NCBI GenBank assembly: GCA_024529925.1
Contig: JAFEUB010001068.1
Location: 1,048,001 to 1,112,000 of the forward strand
Reading direction: 5' to 3'
Source of the DNA: Ophthalmolycus amberensis
Taxonomy: Eukaryota; Chordata; Actinopteri; Perciformes; Zoarcidae
Length of the DNA stretch: 64,000 nucleotides
Under the pieces are notes generated by a model. The model saw only the letters and a program-made list of their open reading frames with translations. It was not told where the DNA came from and made no database searches. Position 1 is the stretch's first letter. The number at the start of each line of letters is the position of its first letter. Shown here in pieces: positions 13,501-26,300 of this stretch. A program made the translations under genes and the position numbers.

Positions 13501-14012
13501 CATGTCATCATGAAGCCCTATCCACGTGTAGTTTCCAACGCCCTGCACTACACTGAGCATCCTGTCGTTGTCGCTTTGATGTTCTACGGTGGCGAGGTCA
13601 GTGAACTTCTCTCTGCAGTAACTCTGAGCGTCGGTCCAGGTCTTCAACATCTCTACATAGTGGTACTCTCTGATGACGCTTGTAGACCGAGCAGACAGCA
13701 CTGATGGATAAAGGACTGTTTTTACTTTACACTCATTTATTCTTTAACCATGCAACAAAAAAACGCCATTGTTAATGTATAAAACGATCACTTTTACATG
13801 GAGACCGTCAGAAAAAGAATGTGATTCAATTCTGTAAAAATGTTGATCCAACCGTTTGAGCTGATGTTACATTGGCATGCATTATACTGTAACGTGTTCA
13901 TGTTACTTCATCAACCTACTCTAAATATGTGTGACTGACTCCTTCACACACAACATTCACAGACATTTCTCTGACCTGAGAGAGTGAGCACAAACAGCAG
14001 CGTCGTCTTCAT
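10578..14012 (-). CDS. Secreted two-domain C-type lectin, array unit 3
   Basis: Complete paralogue of unit 2 with identical exon sizes: 13976-14012, 13329-13700, 11950-12380, 11294-11399 and 10578-10591 (960 nt, 319 aa). The CTLD1 loop reads KIDQPNYKNYNEAC and then GLWAD, so EPN is changed to QPN. Against unit 2, CTLD1 differs at one residue in its first half (Leu to Met) and nine in the loop half. CTLD2 differs from unit 2 only at scattered sites (RSWHDAR, ENNDIS, TPTTFTNW) and keeps NENQPN. The intron between CTLD2 and the tail exons is near-identical to unit 2. The 3' flank carries an extra insertion at 10757-10963. Minus-strand AATAAA at 10229-10234. Function is as for unit 2, by family inference only. 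Confidence 0.9.
10757..10963 (+). mobile_element. Short LINE-type 3' end with (TTCTGA)n tail, 3' flank of unit 3 only
   Basis: An insertion of about 207 bp interrupts a segment that is continuous in units 2 and 4 (cttagcacaaa joined to actggaacc). It ends in ACAAATTCCTTGC, a CAATAAACGG motif and repeated TTCTGA, the form of many fish non-LTR 3' tails. The family is not assigned. Confidence 0.65.
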
Positions 14013-14451
14013 CCTGCAAATAGAAACATGTTAACTTTGTGCAGTTGTGTTTTTACAGAAAATAGTTTTTACTAAAAGTAAAAAATGCCAGAGATTCCTT
14101 CGAATGTACATAAACACAGTCAAAATGAGGCAATTTTTAAACTGTGTTAATTCCTACCTTATGGCATCATGGTACTCTTTTTATTTGTTGTGCTTTTAAA
14201 TTCCTAATAAAAATCAAATCCATTCAAATGGGATTAATGATGAGAAACATTTTGGAAATGCAAGTTTTAAATCGAGGAATGAGCTTAATTATTGGCATAT
14301 AAGGTGAAACATAAATGACCTCAAACTTCACAACTAGATCACTCATAGAGTACATATAACAGGTCTAAAAGTTGTTTAGTGAGGTAAGCCTATCAAACTC
14401 AAAGAAGAAGATAGAAAACATCAAAGAAAGGAAGAAGATCATCAAGCCTAC

Positions 14452-14540
14452 CTCAGAAAGTTCCAGCTCTTGTTCCTCCACTTTGTTTCAGCACATCTCA
14501 AACCTTCAGGTAGTATTCACTTACTTTTATTCACTTTCTC
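14452..14540 (-). promoter_or_regulatory. Candidate promoter and 5' UTR exon, lectin unit 3
   Basis: Same arrangement: TATA-like run at 14521-14534 and a 5' UTR exon ending at 14452 before gtaggc. Confidence 0.45.
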
Positions 14541-15389
14541 TCCTCCGTCTCCAAGGTAATTATGCAAAGTAATGTTATTGATTTGATCCTGACTTTGCAT
14601 TAAAGGATTAAGAAACATACAAATCAAGGTGGAGAAATTGAGCTCGTGACCTTAAACTCGGTCACGAGCCAACAGGCATGAAAGCAACTTGTATTAGTAT
14701 AAAGAGTAGTTATATGATAACGTCAGTTTGGAGAATGTCTATCAAACCAGCACCTGCATATCGTGATGAACTGGAGAGGCTGGAGCCTTTCCCAGCATGC
14801 ACTGGTGGAGGAACACAGACAGATACCCGAACAATTCATTACAGAGCTTTTTGTTGATTGAGGAGTTCATACATTCACTTTGAGAATTGATAGAAACCTT
14901 CATTATGAACATTATTATTCATGTGTTTTTAAAGTAGCAAATGTTCCTCAAACTAGCATCTGTTTGAGCCTTTGGTACCATAGTTTAACATTTACCATCT
15001 GGCAACGTTGACTGGGAAATATATTTGGTTGCTATCAGTGGTTTTGGAAATACTAAAGTAATTATGTAAAACCCAAACTCTTCATCTCACTTGTCATTCA
15101 TTAGCAGAGCTTGAACTCTAATTTCCATGCACTCTCAGGTGGTCAAATGAAGCATCCGACCTACTGCTCCAGAGTCATTCACATCATTAAAAGGGACATA
15201 TTATACAAATGTTCAGGTTCATTATTTACATTTTGTTGATCTACTAGAACACACTTGCATGCTGTAATATTTAAAAAACACTTGATTCTTCTCATCCTGT
15301 CTGCCAGTCTGCTTTGATTGGTCACTATTTCTGTCAAACAACCGTTGTCTAAACAGCTCTACTAGTGGCAGCCGGGCCTCAGTGTGTCT

Positions 15390-16940
15390 GAGGGTTAGAC
15401 TTTTCTAAATGATGATTTATTCATTGACACTATTAAAAAACTAGCAAAAGAACTCGTCAGTTGTGGCTTAAACAATGATTAAAAGCTAAAATAGGATTTT
15501 TTTTAAATTTAACGTCACACATGTTGCTATTAAAAGAAGTAAAGGAACTAAAGAATCTGACTTGGTGCACAAACTTGACCTTTTATTAACAAAAGAAAAT
15601 ATTACTTTGGAAGAAATCTCCACCCGCACCCTCAGATCATCAAACAGCTCGCTCCTCCGGGTCCCCAGCACCAAGCTCCGCACCATGGGCGACCGGGCCT
15701 TTGGCTTGGCAGCTCCACGCCTATGGAACAGTCTCCCTGACCACCTAAGGGCAACACAGACACACTGGTCTCTTTTAAAACTGGCCGAAAAAACTTTTTA
15801 TTCAGGAAGGTGTTTCTGACCTAAATCAGTGTCAGTTATTTCTTTTGTGTTTCTGTTCATTCACTGTTTTTTTTATGCTTACTCGTTCATTTATTATAGT
15901 TTGTTTTAACTATGTTTTTTACTGTGTACTGGCTCTGTGGCACTCTGAGATTTTTTTAATGAGAAGTGCGTTACAAATAGAATGCATTATTATTATTATT
16001 ATTAGAAGAACTCGAATTGAAGGACATTCAGCTACAACTAGATCAAATGTATTTAGACTTGACATAAGAAGTGTTCATTAGCTCAAGAGCTAAGTGGCTA
16101 GAGGAAGGGGAAAGAACACACATCTTCTTTAAAGGAAATGATCAACTGTCCTTAATATTGACGGTGCTTCCTCCACAGATACAAAGTAATCTCCAATTTT
16201 GTCACAGCATTTTATGAAAGTTATATGAATCCAAATGTAATGCAAACAATTTATCTGGAAAAAACGTCTATATCCCCTCAATTGATGAAGAACTTAAATC
16301 TATGAGTGACTCTCACTTGACAGCTAATCAAATCAAAGAGGCATTATTTTCAATGAAGAAAGACTGATCCCGGCTAACAATGGTCTTTCTTTAGAATTGT
16401 AAATGCACCGTGGGAATTTATTCAAAATCCATTAATCTGAATGTACAAAGATTGCATCAGTCGGGGAGAGATGGGAACTATGATTAAACAAATCATAATA
16501 TGTGTTATCCCCAAACCCAATAAAGACCCTTTATTAATAGAACAATGGCAAAACTCTTTTAACAATAGATTATACGAGTTTGGCCTGAATATATGCAAAG
16601 TGATTAGAGAAAGGGCTGGATCCCATTATTATTTATAACAGGATTCATGAATAATCTACATATTAGTTGTAACACAAGGATCGTTTTAGATTTGTTGGAT
16701 TATACAGATGCAGTTTAAGTCTAAGACTCTTATTTAGTTTATTTAAAAGGCCTTTGACACAATATAACAAACATTTATTTTACAGTCCCTGAAAACATTT
16801 GGCTTTGGCAATAACTTTAACACGGTCAGTATGTTTCATAAAGATATGAACAGCTCGGCTATAATTAATGTAAGTACCTCAAAAGATTCCAGGTCAGTGT
16901 TTGTTCATGTTCCCTATTTATTTAAGACTTTACAAAAGGT
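15390..16940 (+). mobile_element. Degenerate L1-like LINE ORF2 fragment, inter-gene segment 3
   Basis: Third copy of the dead L1-like fragment. It is again split by the L2/CR1-like insertion (15613-16004), as in segment 1. Confidence 0.82.
15613..16004 (+). mobile_element. 5'-truncated L2/CR1-type LINE 3' end (second copy)
   Basis: Same insertion at the same place in inter-gene segment 3, with the same truncation point and (ATT)n tail. The two copies therefore descend from one insertion copied by duplication. Confidence 0.85.
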
Positions 16941-17463
16941 ATAAATACAAAACACATAATGACTTTTTTACAAGAATTTGAACTGATTATTAACTGTGAT
17001 GCCGCTCATTTACAGAATCACACATTTCAGAGCCAGAAAAAGATAAACATCAAGTTCAAAATGTAGACATTTCAAAAGACACAACAAGCGCTCATGAGAC
17101 ATATATGGGAATAGTTTATTAGGAGTATTAGGAATACAAATTAAATACGACAAAAACAAAACATGTTTATATTTTTCAAACTAGTATCAAACCTCCCTAC
17201 ATGTTCTAAAGTCACAAGCAGAAATCTTCTTTCTTTAACAGCAAACATTTAAATAAAGTTATATTTGCAACGGACTACAAGTGATGCAACAAACAGATGA
17301 ATGATATATGAGGTTCTGTAGATACACAGCATGCAACCAAACATATTAATCCACAAAAGCCATTTTCATCACTGATGGTGTCGAAAATATAAAGTGAAAC
17401 TGAAATATGAACTGAGAGATCGTGTTGCAGTTAAAACCACGATGTCCGCTGCACAACGAGCAC

Positions 17464-20400
17464 TCAGCCACACGGCCCTGAAAAAAAGGCAAAAAATACA
17501 AGTCATACATGTGGTTTAAAGGATTAGTTGGAAATTGTGGGCAAAACAATTATTGTCTTTCATGTGAAAAGTCAGATAGGAAGATCAATTTCACTCTTGT
17601 ATTTGTACAGCTATCATACACTTAGCTTAACTTAGCACAAATACTGGAACCAGAGGTAAACAGCTGGGCAGGTTCTTTCCATAAATCTGTCTTGCAGCAC
17701 CTCTAAAACTCACTATCATATCTTGTTTGTGCAACTTGCCAGGTTTATGCTAGCTGTGTCCCCCTGTATTAGGTCTCTGTGCTAAGCTAAGCACCTGCTG
17801 CTAATATTAACTTCACAGATATGACAGTGTTATCGATCTTCTCATCTGACTTTCATCATTGAAGCACATTTGCTCATTTTCCAAAATGTCCAACGAATGC
17901 TTCAGATATGCAATTAAAGCAACCAACCCACAAAATAATGATCTCCCCTGTTTAGTAAAATACAAAAAGTACCTTCATCTTTCTTCTTCTTTTGCTCTTT
18001 GTGAAAAGCCTGCCCATCCGTCACGGTCCAGCGGAGTTTAAAGTCTGATAACCCATGTTTCTCCAGTTTAGCATGCAGCTGTAGAGAAACAGATAAAGTG
18101 AAATCTGTGAATATCACATCATTACCTTATAACCTTTATCACACATCTCCCTTTGCTCTCCATCCACTAATGAACATAAATATGTTACTCAGTGATTTTT
18201 TACTTTCTTGAAATGTTTAAATTGTGTTTTCTTTTGTGTATATTTTAAATCTTTATATAAAATGCACAGGCACTTGTGCACCAGTGTCCAGAATCTAAAC
18301 AAACAAAATATCAAAGTTGTAAGAAAACCCTGAAACGGTGTGTTTATTGTCTCTGATGGAAGCTGCAAATGTTAACATGGCCTGCTGCCAGTAGTAACCT
18401 AGTTTACACCCAAACCAAGGAGAGCACCATCAGTTTACTGAGCTCATTTGTGGGGTTACAGGTTACTTTAGAAAACGCTCCATTCAGGACTAGCACCACC
18501 TCTGTTATGGAGCCGGTCCAGGATGCTCCTTCATGAGAGTTTAGCAAACGTTCCTGGGGAAGTTGACACTGCAAAAAAGATTGTTACCAGAGGTAGTGTT
18601 AGGTTAAGCAGCTTCCAGATGACTGTACCTGCTCTAACATCTGCTGCTGGAGGGCGGGATCAGTCAGGTCGGCCTCAGACTGGAACTTCAACTTGAACGT
18701 TTGTTGCTTACGTGTAGAAACCTTTTGACAGATGAAATAGTTAGTCATGTGACAGCCAACATCCCACCACGTTCCTGTGGTTGTGTTGACAGCAGCACAG
18801 GAGTTCACCAGCTGCCCATGTGTGTTTGGCTGGTTCTCGTTCCAGTTAGTGAAGGTTCTGGGGGTCTGGTCGGACCAGTAAGCCCAGGTCTTTCTGTGGA
18901 GACCGATCCAGGCCTTCGCTGACAGCAGTGAGGAGATGACATTTTTCTCAGACATGGTCCTCGCACTGGCGAGGTCTGTGTACATGGACCTACAGTACGT
19001 CCTAGCATCATGCCAACTCCTCTTGGTGTTCACTACAATGTAATGGGAAGGACCTTTTTCTGAAAGAAAACAGAAGAAATGAAGGACAATAGGTTGGACT
19101 GTGGGTTGGCAGTTTACCATTAAGGTAAAGAAAGTTACATTTACAGTTCAGTCACCTTTGAAGTCTCTGCAGTATTAAAAATATATATTATTAATATATA
19201 TATAGTATTGTAAAACACATTTTGCTGATGTTTTTCTACTGTCCAAAACTCAACACAAAGATGAAATAAATACGGTGTTTATAATTTTCGTTAATCATGT
19301 TCAATACAAGCTGGCAGGAGAGAGAAGTGAGGAGTGACAGAGAAAGGGACAGGCGGTGAACACAGAGGGTGAGAGAGAGAACAGTGTGATTATACTTTTA
19401 CATTTTAATTAAACGTTGTTAAAATACATTTTCAGATGTTTTATGATCAATTTAGCCTCTTCTGTATTTTCAGATTGTAGCGTTGATCATTCAATTTTCT
19501 TGTTAGCCAATTTCGGCACTCCAAACACCTTACAATGCACCTTTTGTTTTGCTGGGGGGGGGCACGCCCCTGAATACCCATAGTGAACTCAGTTTTTGGA
19601 TATAAGTATTTCCAAAACTTGACATAAGACCATAAGTCAGGCGAAGGTACCGAGTTCATTGTAACAACAATGAAGAACATTTACAGTAATGTTTTCAAAA
19701 GTGATATAAATATGCAAATGCTACATTGTAGATATTGTCAGTTGTTAGTGATTGATAGTTATTGAAGCATCTGTTTTTAGTGTTGCAATGTTGTCAGCAC
19801 TTTGATGTTATTAATCTTAGTATTTTACTGACTAAGATCACATGAGCTGGAAACTGGTCAGAGTTTAAAACCAATATGTCCAACTGAATGCAAGCTATTA
19901 ATCTAACTTTTTCTCTTTGCTTGGGTCCCTGAAGAATATTGTCTCTTCTTAGTGTTACGACTGTTAGAAAGCAACTTGCAACTGAACTCATTAAACATCT
20001 TTCTTACCATAATAGCAGACAGCTGGATTTCTATACGAACAGCTGAGGTCAACCCAGTGCCCATCTGATCTCATCTCAGTGCAGACCTCGTTGTAGTTCT
20101 TATTGTTAGGGTCACCTTTTTTCCAGTAACTATACTTATTACTGAAGTCTGCATTCCCCAGTGCCCACTTCCACCTTTCCATGTCATCATGAAGCCCTAT
20201 CCACGTGTAGTTTCCAACGCCCTGCACTACACTGAGCATCCTGTCGTTGTCGCTTTGATGTTCTACGGTGGCGAGGTCAGTGAACTTCTCTCTGCAGTAA
20301 CTCTGAGCGTCGGTCCAGGTCTTCAACATCTCTACATAGTGGTACTCTCTGATGACGCTTGTAGGCCGAGCAGACAGCACTGATGGATAAAGGACTGTTT

Positions 20401-20690
20401 TTACTTTACACTCATTTATTCTTTAACCATGCAACAAAAAACGCCATTGTTAATGTATAAAACGATCACTTTTACATGGAGACCGTCAGAAAAAGAATGT
20501 GATTCAATTCTGTAAAAATGTTGATCCAACCGTTTGAGCTGATGTTACATTGGCATGCATTATACTGTAACGTGTTCATGTTACTTCATCAACCTACTCT
20601 AAATATGTGTGACTGACTCCTTCACACACAACATTCACAGACATTTCTCTGACCTGAGAGAGTGAGCACAAACAGCAGCGTCGTCTTCAT
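17464..20690 (-). CDS. Secreted two-domain C-type lectin, array unit 4
   Basis: Right-most complete copy. Exons 20654-20690, 20008-20379, 18629-19059, 17973-18078 and 17464-17477 (960 nt, 319 aa). It is the most divergent unit. The CTLD1 loop is KKGDPNNKNYNEVC, then GHWVDLSC and SYRNPAVC. This gives DPN instead of EPN and WVD instead of WND, so canonical Ca2+/sugar coordination may be weakened. CTLD2 differs in its N-terminal helix region (ASARTMSEKN, LLSAKAW) but keeps NENQPN and WWDVGC. Minus-strand AATAAA at 17115-17120. Its 5' flank marks the right end of the array near 22084, about 450 bp from the ldlrap1 3' end. Confidence 0.9.
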
Positions 20691-21145
20691 CCTGCAAATA
20701 GAAACATGGAAACTTTGTGCAGTTGTTTTTTTCACAGGATATGATACAGAAAATAGTTTTTACTAAAAGTAAAAAATGCCGGAGATTCCTTCAAATGTAC
20801 ATAAACACAGTCAAAATGAGGCAATTTTTAAACAACTGTGTTAATTCCTACCTTATGGCATCATGGTACTCTTTTTATTTGTTGTGCTTTTAAATTCCTA
20901 ATAAAAATCAAATCCATTCAAATGGGATTAATGATGAGAAACATTTTGGAAATGCAAGTTTTAAATCGAGGAATGAGCTTAATTATTGGCATATAAGGTG
21001 AAACATAAATGACCTCAAACTTGACAACTAGATCACTCATAGAGTACATATAACAGGTCTAAAAGTTGTTTAGTGAGGTAAGCCTATCAAACTCAAAGAA
21101 GAAGATAGAAAACATCAAAGAAAGGAAGAAGATCATCAAGCCTAC

Positions 21146-21233
21146 CTCAGAAAGTTCCAGCTCTTGTTCCTCCACTTTGTTTCAGCACATCTCAAACCTT
21201 CAGGTAGTATTCACTTATTTTATTCACTTTCTC
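21146..21233 (-). promoter_or_regulatory. Candidate promoter and 5' UTR exon, lectin unit 4
   Basis: Same arrangement with donor base 21146. The TATA-like run at 21215-21227 is one base shorter than in units 1-3, reading GAATAAAATAA on the minus strand. This could alter promoter strength in this unit (inference). Confidence 0.42.
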
Positions 21234-22084
21234 TCCTCCGTCTCCAAGGTAATTATGCAAAGTAATGTTATTGATTTGATCCTGACTTTGCATTAAAGGA
21301 TTAAGAAACATACAAATCAAGGTGGAGAAATTGAGCTTGTGACCTTAAACTCAGTCACGAGCCAACAGGCAATGAAAGCAACTTGTATTCGTATAAAGAG
21401 TAGTTATATGATAACGTCAGTTTGGAGAATGTCTATCAAACCAGCACCTGCATATCTTGATGAACTGGAGAGGCTGGAGCCTTTCCCAGCATGCACTGGT
21501 GGAGGAACACAGACAGATACCCGAACAATTCATTACAGAGCTTTTTGTTGATTGAGAAGTTCATACATTCACTTTGAGAATTGATAGAAACCTTCATTAT
21601 GAACATTATTATTCATGTGTTTTTAAAGTAGCAAATGTTCCTCAAACTAGCATCTGTTTGAGCCTTTGGTACCATAGTTTAACATTTACCATCTGGCAAC
21701 GTTGACTGGGAAATATATTTGGTTGCTATCAGTGGTTTTGGAAATACTAAAGTAATTATGTAAAACCCAAACTCTTCATCCCACTTGTCATTCATTAGCA
21801 GAGCTTGAACTCTAATTTCCATGCACTATCAGGTGGTCAAATGAAGCATCCGACCTACTGCTCCAGAGTCATTCACATCATTAAAAGGGACATATTATAC
21901 AAATTGTCAGGTTCATTATTTACATTTTGTTGATCTACTAGAACACACTTGCGTGCTGTAATATTTAAAAAACACTTGATTCTTCTCATCCTGTCTGCCA
22001 GTCTGCTTTGATTGGTCACTATTTCTGTCAAACAACCGTTGTCTAAACAGCTCTACTAGTGGCAGCCGGGCCTCAGTGTGTCTC

Positions 22085-22539
22085 TACACTGAGGGCTGGA
22101 AGCACTTTACCGTGAATAATAACATTATTAGTTTATTGATCAAAAACTAAACACAGCATAAGTTCCAGCAGGAATCTGATCAGAAATAGGAGAGAAACAA
22201 ACATCTGCAGACAAGATTACAGCTTTTGCTCCGTTTAATAATCCTACATATAGCTCTGTCATGTTAGCTTAGTATTTACATTTTGCATAAACTCAGTGAA
22301 GCATAAACATACTTTCTGTTTTACATTTGTCAGCTTGTCATGAAAACTGCAGGCGTAATTACTCATCTTATATAAACGTGAGTTGGTCTTACTTGTCAGA
22401 CAGTCATAACCATATTGATGTTGTGAAAGTTTTGTCAAAACTGCAGATGATGTTTGAAACCCTTTTAAAATACTGTTGAGAATACTGTATAACTCTTATT
22501 GTTGAACCTCTCACTGAACCGCAAATAAATTACATTAAT
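22085..22539. other. Short AT-rich spacer between the lectin array and ldlrap1
   Basis: Unique AT-rich DNA with no coding signal on either strand. It separates the array edge from the ldlrap1 3' end. Confidence 0.6.
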
Positions 22540-23360
22540 ACACCAGAAAAGTAGATTTTTTATTCATGAATATATTTTAATTCTTTATAATGGCGGTAGA
22601 TTACAATGTACATTAAATGGCCACAATGGAATCTGATCACCGTGAACACATCTGGGCTTCATTCGATTGAGTGCCGTTAACACTGCAGTGGATAAAAAGC
22701 ACCGCCTGTAACAACACGTCCCGAAGGAGCCACTGCTACAAAAAGGGTTCTTTATAAATACAACTCGCTTGATTTTCACATGTTTAGACATTAAACAATG
22801 TTTACATCCAAGGGGGTGGAAGGCCAAATCCTCACATGAACTACATCCACTGAAACATGAAGACATGGTGTGGCGGATTGTCCTGCTGTTATTAAGGCCT
22901 GTTGATACAGTCTGTACATCAGTCGGAATCAAATCCTACTCTCCATCCATAAAAAAATAATTACAACTCTATAAATTATAACTACACACATACACAAAGC
23001 ACGGAGTATGATGCCAAAACTACTGAAAGATATAAGCAAAAGGTGACATAAGTTTGTGAGGATGTTTGCGGTGTAATAACAGGACAGATGCAGTAACCCA
23101 AGTAAGGATGATGTTATTGCCTTGGGGGGGGGGGCAGTCTGAGCTGTTTCCACAAAGACGGGAAGAATTGTCCATGTGAAGAGTGCAGCAACAAGGTGAG
23201 GAGGCCAAATGTTATCTCACAACTCTACACTTATTCCCTTGTGGACTTACTGCAGCCTCTTAAATACACAGTGATGTCTTGTCAATTCATAGGAAGACAT
23301 CGAGACACCTCCCCTCCCCCCACCCTCGGTTGTTTTCTCTCTCTGCTGTGTTGTTGGTGG
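22540..23360 (-). other. ldlrap1: ldlrap1 3' UTR with polyadenylation signal
   Basis: Follows the ldlrap1 stop codon (23361-23363) on the minus strand. A minus-strand AATAAA at 22559-22564 gives a 3' UTR of about 800 nt. The exact cleavage site is inferred. Confidence 0.6.
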
Positions 23361-26300
23361 TCAGAAGCCGAAGATATCGTCCCCGAACGGACTGAGGCCG
23401 TTGGGAGTGTTTCCGTTGGCGGTGTCACAGTCGGGTTCGGTGAGCCAGTCTTGCGGCGTCACCCCAATGTCCAAGACCTGGGGGTTAGTACGCGACACTG
23501 CCAGTCTGAGGAGAGAAAGGGGGAAAAGATGAATGGATGAATACACCAGTAAAACTACAACTCAAGAGAAAGATGCTATTAGCAACCTGGTGTCAGAAGC
23601 TAGCAGTGTTATTTGCACCCGACCCTCAACCTTACCAAACTGTGACTGAAAATAATAACAATAATTGAAATTCATTGTAGTTTTTAAGTCTTGTTCTGGG
23701 ATTTGTTGTGAATGAGAAAAATACAGAATAACGCCAGCCTCATCCTTTAAGACGGCAGAATAAAATGACGGTTATGACATCATAAAGATTTTAAAACTAG
23801 CCTAAAGATGAAGATGTGTTACACGGAGCAAAAGCTAAATCTGCCAAAGAAAATCAAAACCTCCTCTGGAAGAGAAGTATTCAAAGTCCTCTGCACAGAC
23901 AACAAAGAGAGAGACAAAAACAAAACTACTTGTTTGCCACATAATGAACAGCATTCAGTCAGCTGAACAGTTGCTCTTTAGTTTCTCCCTTTAAAGTTTT
24001 GGGTGATGCAATAATTTGAATGCAGCTCAGCCACACTTCTGAGCAACTAAATCTAAATCTCTTCTAAATAAGGTCCCTCAGCCCGTCTCTCTCTGGGATA
24101 AAAGTATTTGCAAAGTCAACCGGATTACTTTCGACCCACGGGATGAAATTGTTTTATCGGCCACTAGGCTCAAGTGACCCAGTGCTCCACTTTCACACCA
24201 GCGACCGCGGAGAGAATAATTGCCCGACAAAGCCTTCAGTGTGTAGTGGAGTCACATTACTCCCACTGACTCAGTCCATTCATTGAAAGACATACAGACT
24301 ATGAAGAGGGTTATCAGGGAGGGAAAAAGGCAATTTGTGTGAAATGAGATGGGAGGTGACGATACTACTTTGAATCAGCTTTCTTTTCAGTCGACGATTA
24401 TTCCATCTGGGAGGAGGTAAAGGACACAGGAAGCTGCTGATAACATCACTGACCCGTTATTGTGGTATTGGGTTTGGTGGTGATAGAATGGAGTGGGTTA
24501 GGTTTAGGTTAGTAATTAGGACTACTACACTAAGTAAGGCTTGTAACAGCTGATAGTGGTACTCTACTTTACCTGGACATGAACCATAGCTATCCAGAGC
24601 ACAGCTGGAGACACAAACACACAGCAGATTGACGACAGTTTTAAAGTTTAGCTTTCAAATAAAAATAAAAAATAAATAAAAAATCAGGAGGATTTGTATT
24701 CTGCAGTACACAGAAATCAGCAGTAGGTGGCGCTGAAAGGCAAAGCAGCACAAGAGTGGCTGACGGTGCACAGACGGGATGTGAGGAGGGAGAGATTGGG
24801 AGAGTTTATTTTAACAAGCAGCAGAGAGAATCAAGTAGGATTATTTTTATGATATATTAAAATATGAAGACATATCTCACCTGGAGAAGGCTTCATCCAA
24901 ACCATCTTCTGTCTCCTGGAAGAAGAAGAATCTTGTGAATATCACACAAACGTGTGGTAATGGTGTTTTATTTAACTACAGGTTAGACTTTATGTAACTT
25001 ATTTCAGACTCAACCAAGAAATCGCTTGTTATTGTCAACTGTATTTAAACCTTAAGATTTGACATTATGCTTAAAGTGACAGTGCAATTTATCAATCTTG
25101 TAGAAAAGGCAGACATCTCTACAGCAGATATCTCCGAAAATCACACCAAAACAGTGTCGATTGACAAATAGCAGTACAGGTAAGAGGAAAAATGTGTGTT
25201 TTTGGGGTGAACTGTCCCAAATCAATTTGAAACACAGAAGCCTTGAGATCCAACTCTCAAACACAAGTTTAAAGACAACTTAGTTGAGCTGCATGAGCCT
25301 CAGTTGTCTCCAGGTGTAACATAGAGCCAGAGGAGGAGAGGCGCTTACACAGGCGGGGTTGTTGTTGTTGTTCTCAGCGGGCCTGTGGTTATCCAGCTGA
25401 TCCTCCTCTTCATTCCCATTGGCCTCCACGACCACATTCACACCGTCGTCAAAGTCCAACAGGTTGTCTGTGGCAACATCTACATGAGAGGTGAGTGAAG
25501 GACGACCCATTAGCTGCTGTTGTGTGCACAGGTACTCTGTGTTTACTAAATGTATGTTAAAGAGACTTAAAGTCCACTCCCAGTATTCTTTGTTTATGTC
25601 CTGCAGTCACAGGGCTGTAGGTAGAGGTGGTAGGTAGCTATTGGGGTTGTAATTTGCTGCCATTTAAGGTTTTGTATTTCCATACTGTAAAGAGATGTCT
25701 CAATTTTTGATAGTTGTGTGTGACTGATTTGATTGTTTGTAGGTATTATTATTTTAAATATGTCCTTTTTGTCCCCGCCAAACAGAAAATTTGACAAGAG
25801 AAGTGGAAAACTTTATCAAAAAGTGTAGATTTCTGGACACAGACTCAACTTGGGACTCTATAATATTTTGTCTATGAATCTTATTCATCCTATTTTAACC
25901 CTTATAAATCGCATGGTTCTTTAGTGTAAATTAACGCTGTACTATGATTGTTTTACCTTTTATGTGAAGCTCTTTGAGCTTTATCTGCATTTTAAAGTGT
26001 GCTACATAAATTAAAGTTGTTATTATTGTTATCAACTTGTTCGGCTCAGTTTCAACTTGTAAGAGCTCAACTTTGTCTCTCAGCTGCACGAGGATTTAAG
26101 AAATGAAAAGCGAAACGCTATCGACGTGACTCGAAGTCTTTCGGGGGCCTCACACACGGACGGCGTTCTCACCCGTCCCCTTCAGGCTCCCCAAGCTGTT
26201 CGATCTCTCCGAATGGGAACTGCTGCTGGCCTCTCCGGCTGAACCGGACTTCACTCTTCTCCCTTTCTCTAGAAGAGAGAAGAGATGCGACACAATGAGG

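Larger units (their letters stand above)
1..22084. repeat. Tandem array of lectin-gene units, about 6.5-6.7 kb each
   Basis: Equivalent exon positions recur at spacings of 6665, 6483 and 6679 bases. Introns, intergenic DNA and dead LINEs are copied along with the genes, so the units arose by segmental duplication rather than retroposition. Spacing differences are mostly explained by LINE insertions specific to some units. The right edge is abrupt: unit 4 matches the others up to about 22084, then becomes unique. The left edge is outside the window. Confidence 0.95.

Noticed and set aside
13273..13704. 143-codon plus-strand frame
   Set aside because: Antisense shadow of lectin exon 2 in unit 3; the other units break it.
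1..22084. CRISPR-like or immune-receptor recombination array
   Set aside because: The repeats are whole-gene segmental duplications with intact promoters; no spacers, recombination signal sequences or short direct-repeat arrays are seen.
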